Below are positions 26,558-35,359 of a stretch of 64,000 nucleotides of DNA, piece by piece; the stretch's first letter is position 1; every line of letters starts with the position of its first letter. The stretch covers positions 1-64,000 of the forward strand of contig NZ_FOGI01000010.1 of the NCBI RefSeq assembly GCF_900111175.1, read 5' to 3'. A program made the position numbers and the translations under genes. The notes beneath the pieces are model-generated. The model had not been told where the DNA came from. It ran no database searches and was given only the letters and a program-made list of their open reading frames with translations. Source of the DNA: Actinokineospora terrae. Lineage in GTDB: Bacteria > Actinomycetota > Actinomycetes > Mycobacteriales > Pseudonocardiaceae.

Positions 26558-27783
26558 CACTTGCCCCCGTCCCAGTTCGGGTTCTCCCAGATCACGGTGC
26601 CGCCCATGCCGATCCCGACGCACATGGCGGTGATCCCGTACCGCACGTCCGGCCGCTCGGCGAACTGCCGCGACAACTGCGTCATCAGCCGCACCCCGGA
26701 CGAGGCGAGCGGGTGCCCGCAGGCGATCGCCCCGCCCCACACGTTGACCCTCGGGTCGTCGTCGGCGAGCCCGAAGTGGTCGAGGAACGCCAGCACCTGC
26801 ACGGCGAACGCCTCGTTCAGCTCGAACAGCCCGATGTCCGAGATGGACAGACCGAACCGCGCCAGCGCCTTCTCCGTCGCCGGGACCGGCCCGATCCCCA
26901 TGACCTCCGGCTCCACCCCGACGAACGCGTAGCCGACCAACCGCATCCCGATCGGCAGGCCCAGCTCCCGCGCGGTCTCCTCGGCGGCCAGCACGCACCC
27001 GGTCGCGCCGTCGTTGAGCCCGGCCGCGTTGCCCGCGGTCACCCGGCCGTGCGGCCGGAACGGGGTCTTCAAGCCGGCCAACGCCTCCACCGTCGTCCCC
27101 GGGCGCGGCGGTTCGTCCTCCGTGGCCAGTCCCCAGCCCAGCTCGGCCGAGCGGGTCGCCACCGGCACCAGCTCCGGGCCGATCTTGCCCGCCTTCACCG
27201 CGTCGGCGAACTTCTCCTGGCTGCGCGCGGCGTAGGCGTCGCAGCGCTGCTTGGTCAGCGCCGGGAAGCGGTCGTGCACGTTCTCCGCGGTCTGCCCCAT
27301 CACCAGCGCGGTGGGGTCGACCAGCTTGTCGGCGATGATCCGCGGGTTCGGGTCGACGCCCTCGCCCATCGGGTGGCGGCCCATGTGCTCGACCCCGCCC
27401 GCGATGACCACGTCATAGGCGCCGAACGCGATGCCGCTCGCGGTGGTCGTCACCGCGGTCATCGCACCCGCGCACATCCGGTCGACGGCGAAGCCGGGTA
27501 CCGACTTGGGCAGCCCGGCCAGCAGCGCTGCGGTGCGGCCGATGGTCAGGCCCTGGTCGCCGATCTGCGTCGTCGCCGCGACCGCTACTTCGTCCACCCG
27601 CTCCGGCGGCAGTTCCGGGTGGCGGCGCAGCAGCTCGCGGATGACCTTGACGATCAGGTCGTCCGCGCGGGTCTCGGCGTAGACGCCCTTCGGTCCCGCC
27701 TTGCCGAACGGCGTCCGCACGCCGTCGACGAAGACGACCTCGCGGGCGGCGCGCGCGGCTGCGGGGGCAGCGGGTGCGGCCAC
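26557..27783 (-). CDS. fadA: Acetyl-CoA C-acyltransferase (thiolase)
   Basis: A 408-residue degradative thiolase that performs the last step of beta-oxidation. The acyl-accepting cysteine is in RMCAGAMT, the catalytic His in ACGHPLASSG (GHP) and the second cysteine in AMCVGIGMGG. The N-terminus has a short Ala/Pro-rich extension. The GTG at 27783 follows AAGGAGCACCC, an excellent site. Its promoter carries two TTACC-N4-GGTAA-like palindromes, so a regulator probably controls the fadAB operon in response to acyl-CoA. Confidence 0.95.
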   Translation of the reverse strand: MAAPAAPAAARAAREVVFVDGVRTPFGKAGPKGVYAETRADDLIVKVIRELLRRHPELPPERVDEVAVAATTQIGDQGLTIGRTAALLAGLPKSVPGFAVDRMCAGAMTAVTTTASGIAFGAYDVVIAGGVEHMGRHPMGEGVDPNPRIIADKLVDPTALVMGQTAENVHDRFPALTKQRCDAYAARSQEKFADAVKAGKIGPELVPVATRSAELGWGLATEDEPPRPGTTVEALAGLKTPFRPHGRVTAGNAAGLNDGATGCVLAAEETARELGLPIGMRLVGYAFVGVEPEVMGIGPVPATEKALARFGLSISDIGLFELNEAFAVQVLAFLDHFGLADDDPRVNVWGGAIACGHPLASSGVRLMTQLSRQFAERPDVRYGITAMCVGIGMGGTVIWENPNWDGGK

Positions 27784-27816
27784 GGGTGCTCCTTGGCTCG
27801 ATCTGGCTCGATGGGG

Positions 27817-27866
27817 CTACCGCGTGGTAACCCAGGTCCACTCTACCGCTTGTTACCGATGGGTAA
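27817..27866. promoter_or_regulatory. Paired operators and promoter of fadAB
   Basis: TTACC-GATG-GGTAA at 27853-27866 and CTACC-GCGT-GGTAA at 27817-27830 share one motif, with a half-site (TACCGCTTGTTA) between them. On the minus strand a candidate -10 TAGAGT lies between the two sites, so a bound repressor would cover the -35 and the start region. Confidence 0.65.
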
Positions 27867-28532
27867 TCAGACGATCCCGACCTGTTCGGCCATCCGGTCC
27901 ACCGCGAACCCGAAGAACGCGTCCGCCGGGTCCGCGCTGCCCGCGAGCTGGCCGAACAGTTCGAAGCTGACCATCCCGAACAGCTGCGTCCAGGCAAGCA
28001 CGACCCGGGCGAAGGCGCCCGTCGGCACCGTGACCGGCACCGCGTCGGCGATCGCGTCGAACTGCCCGCGCAGCTCCGCCGGGATCTCGCTGTCGCCCAC
28101 CCCGGCCGCCGCCGCGATGCCCAGCAGGACGATCGGGACCCGGACCGCGGAGGCGACGGTGTCCTGCGGCGCCTTGTACCCGGGGATGGGGGAGCCGTAG
28201 ATCAGCGCGTACTCGTGCCGGTGCGCCAGCGCCCACTCCCGGACCGCGGTGCAGGCGCCGCGCCAGCGCTCGGCCGGGGTGTCGCCCCGGTCGGCCTGCT
28301 CGACAGCGGCGCCGAGCGCGTCGTAGGCGTCGATGATCAACGCCGTCAGCAGGTCTTCGCGGCTCGGGAAGTACCGGTACAGCGCTGAGGACACCATGCC
28401 CAGGCTGCGCGCCACCGCCCGCAGTGAGAGCTGGTGCGCGCCGTCGGTCGCCAGCTGCCGCCTGGCCTCGTCCTTGATCTCCCTGGTCAGCTCGTGCCTG
28501 GCCTTGTCGCGTGCCGTTCGACCTGCGCTCAT
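27867..28532 (-). CDS. TetR/AcrR family regulator with WHG-type ligand domain
   Basis: A 221-residue repressor. The N-terminal helix-turn-helix lies at residues 15-62 (LSLRAVARSLGMVSSALYRYFPSR), and the C-terminal all-helical ligand domain contains WALAHRHEYALIYGSPIPGY and AWTQLFGMVSFELFG, typical of the TetR_C/WHG group. The ATG at 28532 faces an F420-type oxidoreductase gene across 144 bp that contains several GAGAGC motifs, so autorepression and control of that divergent gene are likely. Although it lies just upstream of fadA, the palindromes in front of fadA have a different sequence. Confidence 0.9.
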   Translation of the reverse strand: MSAGRTARDKARHELTREIKDEARRQLATDGAHQLSLRAVARSLGMVSSALYRYFPSREDLLTALIIDAYDALGAAVEQADRGDTPAERWRGACTAVREWALAHRHEYALIYGSPIPGYKAPQDTVASAVRVPIVLLGIAAAAGVGDSEIPAELRGQFDAIADAVPVTVPTGAFARVVLAWTQLFGMVSFELFGQLAGSADPADAFFGFAVDRMAEQVGIV

Positions 28533-28552
28533 GCCGCCAGTCTGACACCGAC

Positions 28553-28658
28553 GAGAGCGCTGCACAAATTCGAGAGCAGTGCTCTTGACAAGCCGCGCGC
28601 CGCCGCGTTGACTGGCGGCAGACAGAGAGCGCTGATCGCAAACGAGATCACCGCTCTC
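28553..28658. promoter_or_regulatory. Operator cluster of the TetR/oxidoreductase intergenic region
   Basis: A perfect 13-nt palindrome, AGAGCA-G-TGCTCT, lies at 28573-28585. Further GAGAGC copies are at 28553-28558 and 28625-28630, and an inverted one (GCTCTC) at 28653-28658. TTGACA at 28585-28590 abuts the palindrome and could be a -35. Confidence 0.6.
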
Positions 28659-28676
28659 ACCACGGGAGGAGCCACC

Positions 28677-29144
28677 ATGACCGAGAAGACCACCAACGCC
28701 CGCTACCTGCGCCCCGGCCGGATCGTCCGGCTGCTGCGGTTCGACGCCATCGTGTCGTTCCTGGTCCGCCGCGGCTTCGACGTCTGGGGCGCCCGGGTCC
28801 TGTCCGTGCGGGGCCGCAAGAGCGGCGAGCCGCGCAAGACCCCGGTCAACCTGCTCACCATCGACGGGGTCCAGTACCTGGTCGCCCCGCGCGGGCACAC
28901 CCAGTGGGTGCGCAACCTGCGGGCGGCCGGGGAGGGCGAGCTCAGCGTCGGCAAGCGGGTCGAGCGGTTCACCGCCGAGGAGCTGCCCGACGAGGTGAAG
29001 CCGCCGATCCTGCGCGCCTACCTCAAGCGCTGGGCGTTCGAGGTGGGGGCCTTCTTCGACGGCGTCAACGCCAAGTCGACCGACGCCGAGCTGCTCGCCG
29101 CCGGCCCCAGCCACCCGATCTTCCGCGTGACGACCGCGGTCTAG
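28677..29144 (+). CDS. Nitroreductase/deazaflavin-dependent oxidoreductase (F420H2-type)
   Basis: A 155-residue split-barrel protein of the Ddn family, which uses cofactor F420 (or a flavin) to reduce quinones or xenobiotics. The family features are VRGRKSGEPRKTPVNLL near residues 44-60 and YLVAPRGHTQWVRNLRAAG near 69-87. The ATG follows GGGAGGAG. It is divergent from the TetR gene and likely induced when that repressor binds its ligand. The cofactor is inferred from the family. Confidence 0.88.
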   Translation: MTEKTTNARYLRPGRIVRLLRFDAIVSFLVRRGFDVWGARVLSVRGRKSGEPRKTPVNLLTIDGVQYLVAPRGHTQWVRNLRAAGEGELSVGKRVERFTAEELPDEVKPPILRAYLKRWAFEVGAFFDGVNAKSTDAELLAAGPSHPIFRVTTAV

Positions 29145-29152
29145 CGCGAGAC

Positions 29153-30397
29153 CTAGCCCGCGGACGCCTTGAGGGCCGTGGTCAGCGCGTCCAGCGTCAG
29201 CCCTACCTGCCAGTTCCTGGCGCCACCCGTGCGCAGCACCTCGGCGACCGACCCCTCGTCGATGTCGGCGGGCGGCTGCCAGCAGGTGCGGCGGACCAGG
29301 TCCGGCTGCAGCAGGTTCTCCACCGGCAACCGGTGCGCCTCGGCGATCTTGCTCAGCGCGCCGCGCGCCGCCGAGAGCCGGGCAGCGGCCTCGGGGTCCT
29401 TGTCCGCCCAGCGGTTGGCGGGCGGCGGGCCGTCGGCGGGCGGGGCCGGGTCGGGCAGGTCCGACTTGGCCAGCGCCGCGGCGGCGCGCAGGGCCCGCAT
29501 CCAGGTGTTGGCCAGCCTGCGCTGCGCCCGCCCCTTGAACACCGGCAGCTGCAACAGCGCCTGCTCGTCCTGCGGGTTCACCGACGCCGCCTGGATGATC
29601 GCGCTGTCGGGCAGCACCCGGCCGGGGGCGATGTCGCGCTCGCGGGCCATGCCGTCGCGGGCCTCCCACAGCGCCCGGATGGCCGCCAGCCCGCGCGGGG
29701 TCCGCACGCTGTGGATGCCGGAGGTGCGCCGCCACGGCTCCTTGCGCGGCGGGGCCGGGTCCGCGGTGCGCAGCGCCTCGAACTCCTCCAGCGCCCACTC
29801 CAGCTTGCCCTGCTCGCGCAGCTCGGACTCCAGCGCGTCGCGCAGCTGGATGAGCAGCTCGACGTCGAGCGCGGCGTAATTCAGCCAGTCCACCGGCAGC
29901 GGCCTGCGCGACCAGTCGGCGGCGCCGTGGCCCTTCTCCAGGTGGTAGCCGAGCAGCAGCTCGACCAGCGTGCCGAGCGCGACCCGCTCGAAGCCCGCGA
30001 GGCGACCGGCCAGCTCGGTGTCGAACAGCTTGGCGGGGCGCAGGCCCAGGTCGGACAGGCAGGGCAGGTCCTGCGAGGCCGCGTGCAGCACCCACTCGTC
30101 GTGGGCGAGCGCGGCGATGAGGGCGTCCACCTGGTCGTCGACGGCGACCGGGTCGATCAGGAAGGTCCCCGCGCCCTGGCGGCGCACCTGCACCAGGTAG
30201 GCGCGTTGGGAGTAGCGGTAGCCGGACGCCCGCTCGGTGTCCACGGCTATCGGGCCGTGACCGGCGGCTATGCGCCCTGCCGCGCGGTCGAGGGCCTCGA
30301 GGTCGACGACGACGTCGGGCGTGCCCTCCGCGGGCTCGGTGAGCAGGACCGGAGCAGGCGGGTCGGCGGCGCTGGGTCCTGAGCCGGGGATCGTCAC
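29153..30397 (-). CDS. rnd: Ribonuclease D (3'-5' exonuclease with HRDC domains)
   Basis: A 414-residue DEDD-family exoribonuclease that trims structured RNAs such as tRNA precursors. The catalytic acids are in VDTERASGY (D-x-E), ASQDLPCL (third D) and YAALDVELL (Y-x3-D), within residues 35-215. The C-terminal half has two HRDC-like helical domains (about 230-310 and 335-410). It corresponds in position to Rv2681. The GTG or ATG ambiguity at the start is small; the given start begins MTIPGSGPS. Confidence 0.92.
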   Translation of the reverse strand: MTIPGSGPSAADPPAPVLLTEPAEGTPDVVVDLEALDRAAGRIAAGHGPIAVDTERASGYRYSQRAYLVQVRRQGAGTFLIDPVAVDDQVDALIAALAHDEWVLHAASQDLPCLSDLGLRPAKLFDTELAGRLAGFERVALGTLVELLLGYHLEKGHGAADWSRRPLPVDWLNYAALDVELLIQLRDALESELREQGKLEWALEEFEALRTADPAPPRKEPWRRTSGIHSVRTPRGLAAIRALWEARDGMARERDIAPGRVLPDSAIIQAASVNPQDEQALLQLPVFKGRAQRRLANTWMRALRAAAALAKSDLPDPAPPADGPPPANRWADKDPEAAARLSAARGALSKIAEAHRLPVENLLQPDLVRRTCWQPPADIDEGSVAEVLRTGGARNWQVGLTLDALTTALKASAG

Positions 30398-30443
30398 GGC
30401 CGATGACCCTACGGCACGACCGGTGACAATCGTCGGAGATCAG

Positions 30444-30491
30444 CAGCAGTCGTGTGGCTGGGCCATGCCCAGCCCAGCCACACGACTGCTG
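30444..30491. terminator. Strong terminator after the LuxR response regulator
   Basis: A 20-bp perfect stem (30444-30463 with 30472-30491) with an 8-nt loop lies between the regulator stop (30496) and the 5' end of rnd, on the exit side of the regulator. Confidence 0.9.
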
Positions 30492-30495
30492 TTGT

Positions 30496-31212
30496 CTACC
30501 GGATGACGCCTGCCCGCATGGCCAGCGCGACCATCTGGGCCCGGTCGCCGGTGCCCAACTTGCGGCCGATCCGCGAGAGGTGCGACTTCACCGTCAGCGC
30601 CGAGAGGTTCAGCGCCTCGCCGATCTCCTTGTTGGACTGGCCGTCGGCGACCAGTTGCAGCACCTCGACCTCGCGCGCCGACAGCTCGCGCGGGGTGTTG
30701 TCGGTGCCGGGGACCCTGGTGCCGGTGGCGAGGACCGGGGCGACACTCGGGTCGGCGTAGACGCCACCCTCGAGCACCCTGCGGACCCCGTCGGTCACCA
30801 CGACCGGCGACGCGGACTTCAGCAGGTAGGCCTGTGCGCCTGCCTGGAAGGCCGATCGAACGGCGTACGGGTCGTCGGACGAGGCGAGCACGACGATGCG
30901 CGGCCAGCCGTGGCTGCGCAGCTCCGTGACCAACTCGATCCCGCTACCGTCAGGCAGACCCAGGTCGAGGATCGCCAGGTCGCACGGCCCGGTGGCCTGC
31001 GCTCGCGCCCTCGCCTCGGCCACCGTGGCGGCCTCGTGCACTGTGCCCGCGCCCATCTGTGTGAGCCGAGCCGCTATCGCCTCCCTCAACAGTGGGTGGT
31101 CGTCGACCACCAGCACTGAGAACAGCTCCTCCCGCGGGTGCGGGACCATGTTCGCCGGCAATGAGCCGGCTGGCGTGGTTCGAACGGCCTGACCTAAGCC
31201 GACGGCAGCCAC
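30496..31212 (-). CDS. NarL/LuxR family response regulator (orphan)
   Basis: A 238-residue regulator with a ~30-residue N-terminal extension before the receiver. The receiver shows VVDDHPLL, the phospho-Asp in LAILDLGLPDG and the Lys in YLLKSASP. The LuxR helix-turn-helix (residues 172-232) contains LSAREVEVLQLVADGQSNKEIGEAL and LTVKSHLSRIGRKL. No histidine kinase gene is adjacent, so its partner is elsewhere or it is a phosphorylation-independent type. The GTG at 31212 follows GGGAGG. The long upstream region holds repeats that may be its own targets. Confidence 0.92.
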   Translation of the reverse strand: MAAVGLGQAVRTTPAGSLPANMVPHPREELFSVLVVDDHPLLREAIAARLTQMGAGTVHEAATVAEARARAQATGPCDLAILDLGLPDGSGIELVTELRSHGWPRIVVLASSDDPYAVRSAFQAGAQAYLLKSASPVVVTDGVRRVLEGGVYADPSVAPVLATGTRVPGTDNTPRELSAREVEVLQLVADGQSNKEIGEALNLSALTVKSHLSRIGRKLGTGDRAQMVALAMRAGVIR

Positions 31213-31363
31213 GTCACTACCTCCCTGGAGTCGGTCGTTGCCCCCCGACCGGCACTGGGACTTTCGACCAAACAGCCGCGCCGCCGTTGGACCGAAAGTG
31301 GTGTCGACGAAGGCAGCCTAGCCGCCCAAGCGGGTTAGCGGGACGATCAATCGGGTAAGTATC

Positions 31364-31404
31364 CGATCGGGTTGTGACTGAAGCCGGGGCGTGTCACACG
31401 ATCG
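31364..31404. promoter_or_regulatory. Candidate operator between response regulator and dipeptidase
   Basis: CGATCG (31364-31369) and TGTGAC (31373-31378) are mirrored by GTCACA (31393-31398) and CGATCG (31399-31404). ATCGGGT also recurs three times across 31349-31407. Confidence 0.45.
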
Positions 31405-31469
31405 GGTGAGTCCCTAGACGGTGACGTAACGGACGGCCTCCGCTACGCGATGAAATGGAGTCACGGGTA

Positions 31470-32621
31470 GTGCACACCCCCTCAGTCGACCGGGCCCGAC
31501 AGCTGCTGGCCCGGACCCCGCTGGTCGACGGTCACAACGATCTGCCGTGGGCTCTGCGTGACCGCCATGGGAGCGTTCCCGCCGTCACCGCCGCCCGCAG
31601 CGACCTGCACAGCCACCTCGACGGCCTGCACACCGACCTCGGGCGGTTGCGCAGCGGAGGCGTCGGCGCCCAGTTCTGGTCGGTGTACGTCCCCTGCCAG
31701 CTTGAGGGGCACGAGGCCGTCTCCGCCACCTTCGAACAGGTCGAGCTGGTGCACCGCCTCGTCGCCGCCTACCCGGCCGACCTGGGCCTGGCCACCACCG
31801 CTGACCAGGCCGAATCCGTGTTCGCCTCCGGCAGGATCGCCTCGCTGATCGGCGCCGAGGGCGGCCACAGCATCGCGGGCTCGCTCGGCGTCCTCGGCGC
31901 CCTGCACCGGCTCGGCGTGCGGTACATGACGCTGACCCACAACGACAACACGCCCTGGGCCGACTCCGCGACGGACGAACCCGCTGTGGGCGGTCTGTCC
32001 GATTTCGGCCGCGAGGTGGTCGCCGAGATGAACCGGCTGGGGATGCTCGTCGACCTCTCCCACGTGGCCGCGACGACCATGCGCGACGCCCTCGACGCCA
32101 CCACGGCGCCGGTCATCTTCAGCCACTCCTCGTGCCGCGCGGTGACCGAGCACCCCCGCAACGTGCCCGATGACGTGCTCGAACGCCTCCGCGGCAACGG
32201 CGGCGTGCTGATGGTGACCTTCGTGCCCCGGTTCGTCTCGCCCGCCATCGCGGCCTGGGACGCCCGGATGGCCGAGGCGATGGCGGCGGTCGGCCGCAAG
32301 CACGCCGACCTGGCCGACCGCGAGCGCTTCTACGAGACCTGGGAGGGCCGCCACGAGCAGCCCGTCGCCACCCTGGAGGACGTCGTCGCGCACCTGGAGC
32401 ACGCGCGCGAGGTCGTCGGGGTCGACCACATCGGCATCGGCGGCGACTACGACGGCTGCCCCGAGATGCCCACCGGGCTGACCGACGTCGGCGGGTACCC
32501 GGCGCTCCTCGGCGCCCTGCTCGACCGCGGCTGGAGCGAGGACGACTGCGCGAAGGTTGCAGGGCGTAACGCCCTGCGGGTCCTGCGTTGCGCCGAAGAG
32601 GTGGCCGACACCGCCGAATAA
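31470..32621 (+). CDS. Membrane dipeptidase family protein (peptidase M19)
   Basis: A 383-residue zinc dipeptidase that hydrolyses a wide range of dipeptides, including D-residue forms in the family. Zinc ligands are visible in VDGHNDLP (H-x-D), GAEGGHSI (Glu), VDLSHVA and FSHSSCRAV, with DHIGIGGDYDG near the C-terminus. No signal peptide is seen, so it is probably cytoplasmic. The GTG at 31470 has GGAG 9 nt upstream; an in-frame ATG at 31455 is possible but lacks a ribosome site. The carboxypeptidase downstream suggests a shared role in peptide use. Confidence 0.88.
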   Translation: MHTPSVDRARQLLARTPLVDGHNDLPWALRDRHGSVPAVTAARSDLHSHLDGLHTDLGRLRSGGVGAQFWSVYVPCQLEGHEAVSATFEQVELVHRLVAAYPADLGLATTADQAESVFASGRIASLIGAEGGHSIAGSLGVLGALHRLGVRYMTLTHNDNTPWADSATDEPAVGGLSDFGREVVAEMNRLGMLVDLSHVAATTMRDALDATTAPVIFSHSSCRAVTEHPRNVPDDVLERLRGNGGVLMVTFVPRFVSPAIAAWDARMAEAMAAVGRKHADLADRERFYETWEGRHEQPVATLEDVVAHLEHAREVVGVDHIGIGGDYDGCPEMPTGLTDVGGYPALLGALLDRGWSEDDCAKVAGRNALRVLRCAEEVADTAE

Positions 32622-32744
32622 CTGGCAAAAGGTAATAAGTCTTGAGCGTCCGGTAATCGGACAGCGCGCTGGATTCGGCCAATTCCCGTCGTGGCCCCAT
32701 CGGCGCAACGCCGTTGCGCTGACTCCCAACTGGCAACCGGTAAC
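32620..32744. promoter_or_regulatory. Direct repeats and palindrome upstream of the M14 carboxypeptidase
   Basis: AACTGGCAAnnGGTAA occurs at 32620-32635 and again at 32728-32743. Between them is a 17-bp palindrome, GCGCAACG-C-CGTTGCGC (32703-32719). Their spacing in the 205-bp gap before the carboxypeptidase suggests a regulated promoter. Confidence 0.5.
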
Positions 32745-32826
32745 GCATTTCGCTGTTTCGATCGTGGCTACCGTCACGCTCGATCGCCCCCGCGCGCGCG
32801 AGGGCGGCGTTCGGGAGGAGACGAGC

Positions 32827-35316
32827 TTGAGCCCTTCATCCAGACGTTTACCGCCGTGGCGGGTGCTCGCCGCGGTCGGCATGAGCGGGGCCGTGGTGTT
32901 CGGCCTGACCGCCGCCACGGCGACCACCGCGGCCGCCGCCGACAACGTCCTGCGCAGTGACGCCGACGTGGCCCGCTCCTGCTTCGAGCGGCTGCTGCCC
33001 ACCGGGACCAGGGGCACCGCGCACCGCGAGGTCACCTCGACGGTCGCCGGGCTCGTGCAGGCCAGGCTGACCGCGCACGGCTCGGGCACCGGCGACTGGG
33101 ACCTCGCGGTGTTCGACAAGAAGACCGGCGCCGTCGTGGCCGCCTCCGCCGCGCTGCGCAGCGCGGAACTCGCCGAGAGCTTCGTGACCAAGGACCAGCA
33201 GCTGGTCGTGCAGGCCTGCCGCTACGCGGGCACCTCCCGCACGGTGAAGCTGGGCGTCGACTTCCTCGCCATCAACAACCAGGGCGGGCCGACCGCCGCG
33301 CCGCGCGCGGAGATCGTGCGCGTGGAGACCCCCACCCGCCAGCAGAAGGACCGCCTGCTCGCGCTCGACCTCGACGTCACCGAGAAGGCCGACGCCACCG
33401 GGGTCGAGGTCGTGCTCGCCGACGACACCGACCGCAAGACCCTCGCCGACAGCGGGCTGCGCTCGACCGTCGTGCAGGCCGACCTGACCGCGCGGTCGAT
33501 CGCGAACGCCAAGCGGGACAAGGACTTCGCCGGCCGGGGCAAGGCGTCGGTGCTGCCGTCGGGGCGCACCTCGTACCGCCACCTCTACGAGTACGACTAC
33601 GAGATCAAGGACCTCGCGCGCCGCAACCCCGGGCTGGTCAAGGCCTTCACCCTGCCCAACGCCACCTGGGAGGGGCGTGAGGTCAGCGCGCTGGAGATCG
33701 CGACCGACGTCGACAACGCCACCGACGGCAAGGCCGTCAACGTGCTCATGGGCGTGCACCACGCGCGCGAGTGGCCCGCGGGCGAGCACGCCATCGAGTG
33801 GGCGCACGAGCTGGTCAAGGGCTACCGCTCCGGCGGCGAGATCCGGGCGCTGGTGGGCAAGACGCGCAACATCGTCATCCCGATCGTCAACGTCGACGGC
33901 TTCTCCATCTCCCGCGAGGCCGAGCCCAAGGGCGACTTCACCCGCTTCGACTACGAGATGAAGCGCAAGAACTGCAACGTCAACGACTCCCCGGAGGCCT
34001 TCCGCACCGGCGTGTGCAAGGCCAACCCGGCCGGTCGCCAGCGCGGCACCGACCCCAACCGCAACTACGCGGGCTTCTGGGGCGGCGCGGGCGCGTCGAC
34101 CGCGTGGAGCAGCGACACCTACCGCGGCTCCGCGCCGTTCTCCGAGCCGGAGACCCGCAACATCCGCGCGCTGGTGTCCACCCGCCAGGTGACCAACCTG
34201 ATCACCCTGCACACCTACTCGAACCTGGTGCTGCGCGTGCCCGGCGTCGCCGACGTGCGGCCGCCGCTCGACGAGCCGGTCTACAAGGCGCTCGGCGACA
34301 AGATGGCCTCCCGCAACGGGTACACCAGCCAGCCGTCGTGGGCGCTCTACGACACCACGGGGTCCACTGAGGACTGGTCGTACTTCGCCACCGGTGGCTA
34401 CGGGTTCACCTTCGAGATCGGCAGCAGCGAGTTCCACCCGCCGTACGAGACCGGCGTCATCGCCGAGTACGCGGGCCTCGCCCCGGCGCCCGGCGCAGGC
34501 AAGGGCGGCAACCGCCAGGCGTTCCTGGACATGCTGGCCAACGCCGCCGACCCCGCCGCGCACTCGACGCTGATCGGCTCGGCGCCCAAGGGCTACCAGC
34601 TGCAGCTGCGCAAGGCGTTCCAGACGCCGACCTCGCCGGTGGTCAACGCCGACGGCACCGTCGGCCCGCCGCTCTACGTCGCCGACACGCTGACCTCGAA
34701 CCTGACCAGCACCGGCGGCCGCTTCAGCTGGGCGGTCAACCCGTCCACCCGCCCGTACGTGGCGGGCCGCTGGGGCCGCGACCCGAAGGGCCCGGCGCAG
34801 GCAGGCGTGACGCTGCCCAACCCGCCCGGGGTCCCGGCCGCGAACACCAACTTCCCGGAGGACATGACCGCCGAGCGCATCCCGTTCCATGTGGACGGTC
34901 TGCCGAAGGTGGACAACGGCAAGCTGCAGGTGTCCATCAGCTGGGCCACCCCGGCCACCGACTGGGACCTCTACATCTTCGACGCCGCGGGCAACGTGGT
35001 GACCTCCTCGGCCAGCGGCGGCACCACCGCCGAACACGCCGTCCTGCTCGACCCGCCCGCCGGCGACTACACCGCCGCCATCGTCAACTACTCCCAGGCA
35101 GGCCCCGAGACCGACGACTGGACCAACCTCCGCGTCGACTTCGCCTCCCCGCTGCCGACCACCTACGGCCCCAAGGAGCCCTACCAGCTCACCTGCTCCG
35201 ACAAGCGCGGCCGCCTCATCGGCCTGACCGACGTCTACATCGACCGCTCCCAAACAATCGACGTAGGCGACATCTGCCAGCGCTCCGCCCGCACCAACAA
35301 GGAACGCAAGCGCTGA
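32827..35316 (+). CDS. Secreted zinc carboxypeptidase (peptidase M14)
   Basis: An 829-residue exported enzyme that removes C-terminal residues from peptides. The signal peptide is SSRRLPPWRVLAAVGMSG followed by a hydrophobic core and AAAADN cleavage region (about residue 38). The M14 core (about 240-560) has zinc ligands in GVHHAREWPAGEH (H-x2-E) and TLHTYSN, and the catalytic Glu in FTFEIGSS. The C-terminal ~200 residues are beta-rich, with a pre-peptidase-like stretch ATDWDLYIFDAAGNV. An N-terminal ~200-residue propeptide-like domain repeats a similar pattern (GDWDLAVFDKKTG). The TTG start follows GGGAGGAG at 6 nt. A terminator follows. Confidence 0.92.
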   Translation: MSPSSRRLPPWRVLAAVGMSGAVVFGLTAATATTAAAADNVLRSDADVARSCFERLLPTGTRGTAHREVTSTVAGLVQARLTAHGSGTGDWDLAVFDKKTGAVVAASAALRSAELAESFVTKDQQLVVQACRYAGTSRTVKLGVDFLAINNQGGPTAAPRAEIVRVETPTRQQKDRLLALDLDVTEKADATGVEVVLADDTDRKTLADSGLRSTVVQADLTARSIANAKRDKDFAGRGKASVLPSGRTSYRHLYEYDYEIKDLARRNPGLVKAFTLPNATWEGREVSALEIATDVDNATDGKAVNVLMGVHHAREWPAGEHAIEWAHELVKGYRSGGEIRALVGKTRNIVIPIVNVDGFSISREAEPKGDFTRFDYEMKRKNCNVNDSPEAFRTGVCKANPAGRQRGTDPNRNYAGFWGGAGASTAWSSDTYRGSAPFSEPETRNIRALVSTRQVTNLITLHTYSNLVLRVPGVADVRPPLDEPVYKALGDKMASRNGYTSQPSWALYDTTGSTEDWSYFATGGYGFTFEIGSSEFHPPYETGVIAEYAGLAPAPGAGKGGNRQAFLDMLANAADPAAHSTLIGSAPKGYQLQLRKAFQTPTSPVVNADGTVGPPLYVADTLTSNLTSTGGRFSWAVNPSTRPYVAGRWGRDPKGPAQAGVTLPNPPGVPAANTNFPEDMTAERIPFHVDGLPKVDNGKLQVSISWATPATDWDLYIFDAAGNVVTSSASGGTTAEHAVLLDPPAGDYTAAIVNYSQAGPETDDWTNLRVDFASPLPTTYGPKEPYQLTCSDKRGRLIGLTDVYIDRSQTIDVGDICQRSARTNKERKR

Positions 35317-35328
35317 ACCGGCTTTACC

Positions 35329-35359
35329 GCACGGGCCGCCCTTTCCGGGCGGCCCGTGC
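35329..35359 (+). terminator. Rho-independent terminator of the carboxypeptidase gene
   Basis: A 13-bp perfect stem (35329-35341 with 35347-35359), a 5-nt loop and CCCCTTTT follow 12 bp after the stop. Confidence 0.92.

Noticed and set aside
27853..27866. Operator of the adjacent TetR gene
   Set aside because: The palindrome differs from the GAGAGC motifs at the TetR gene's own promoter, so it was assigned to fadAB control by another regulator.
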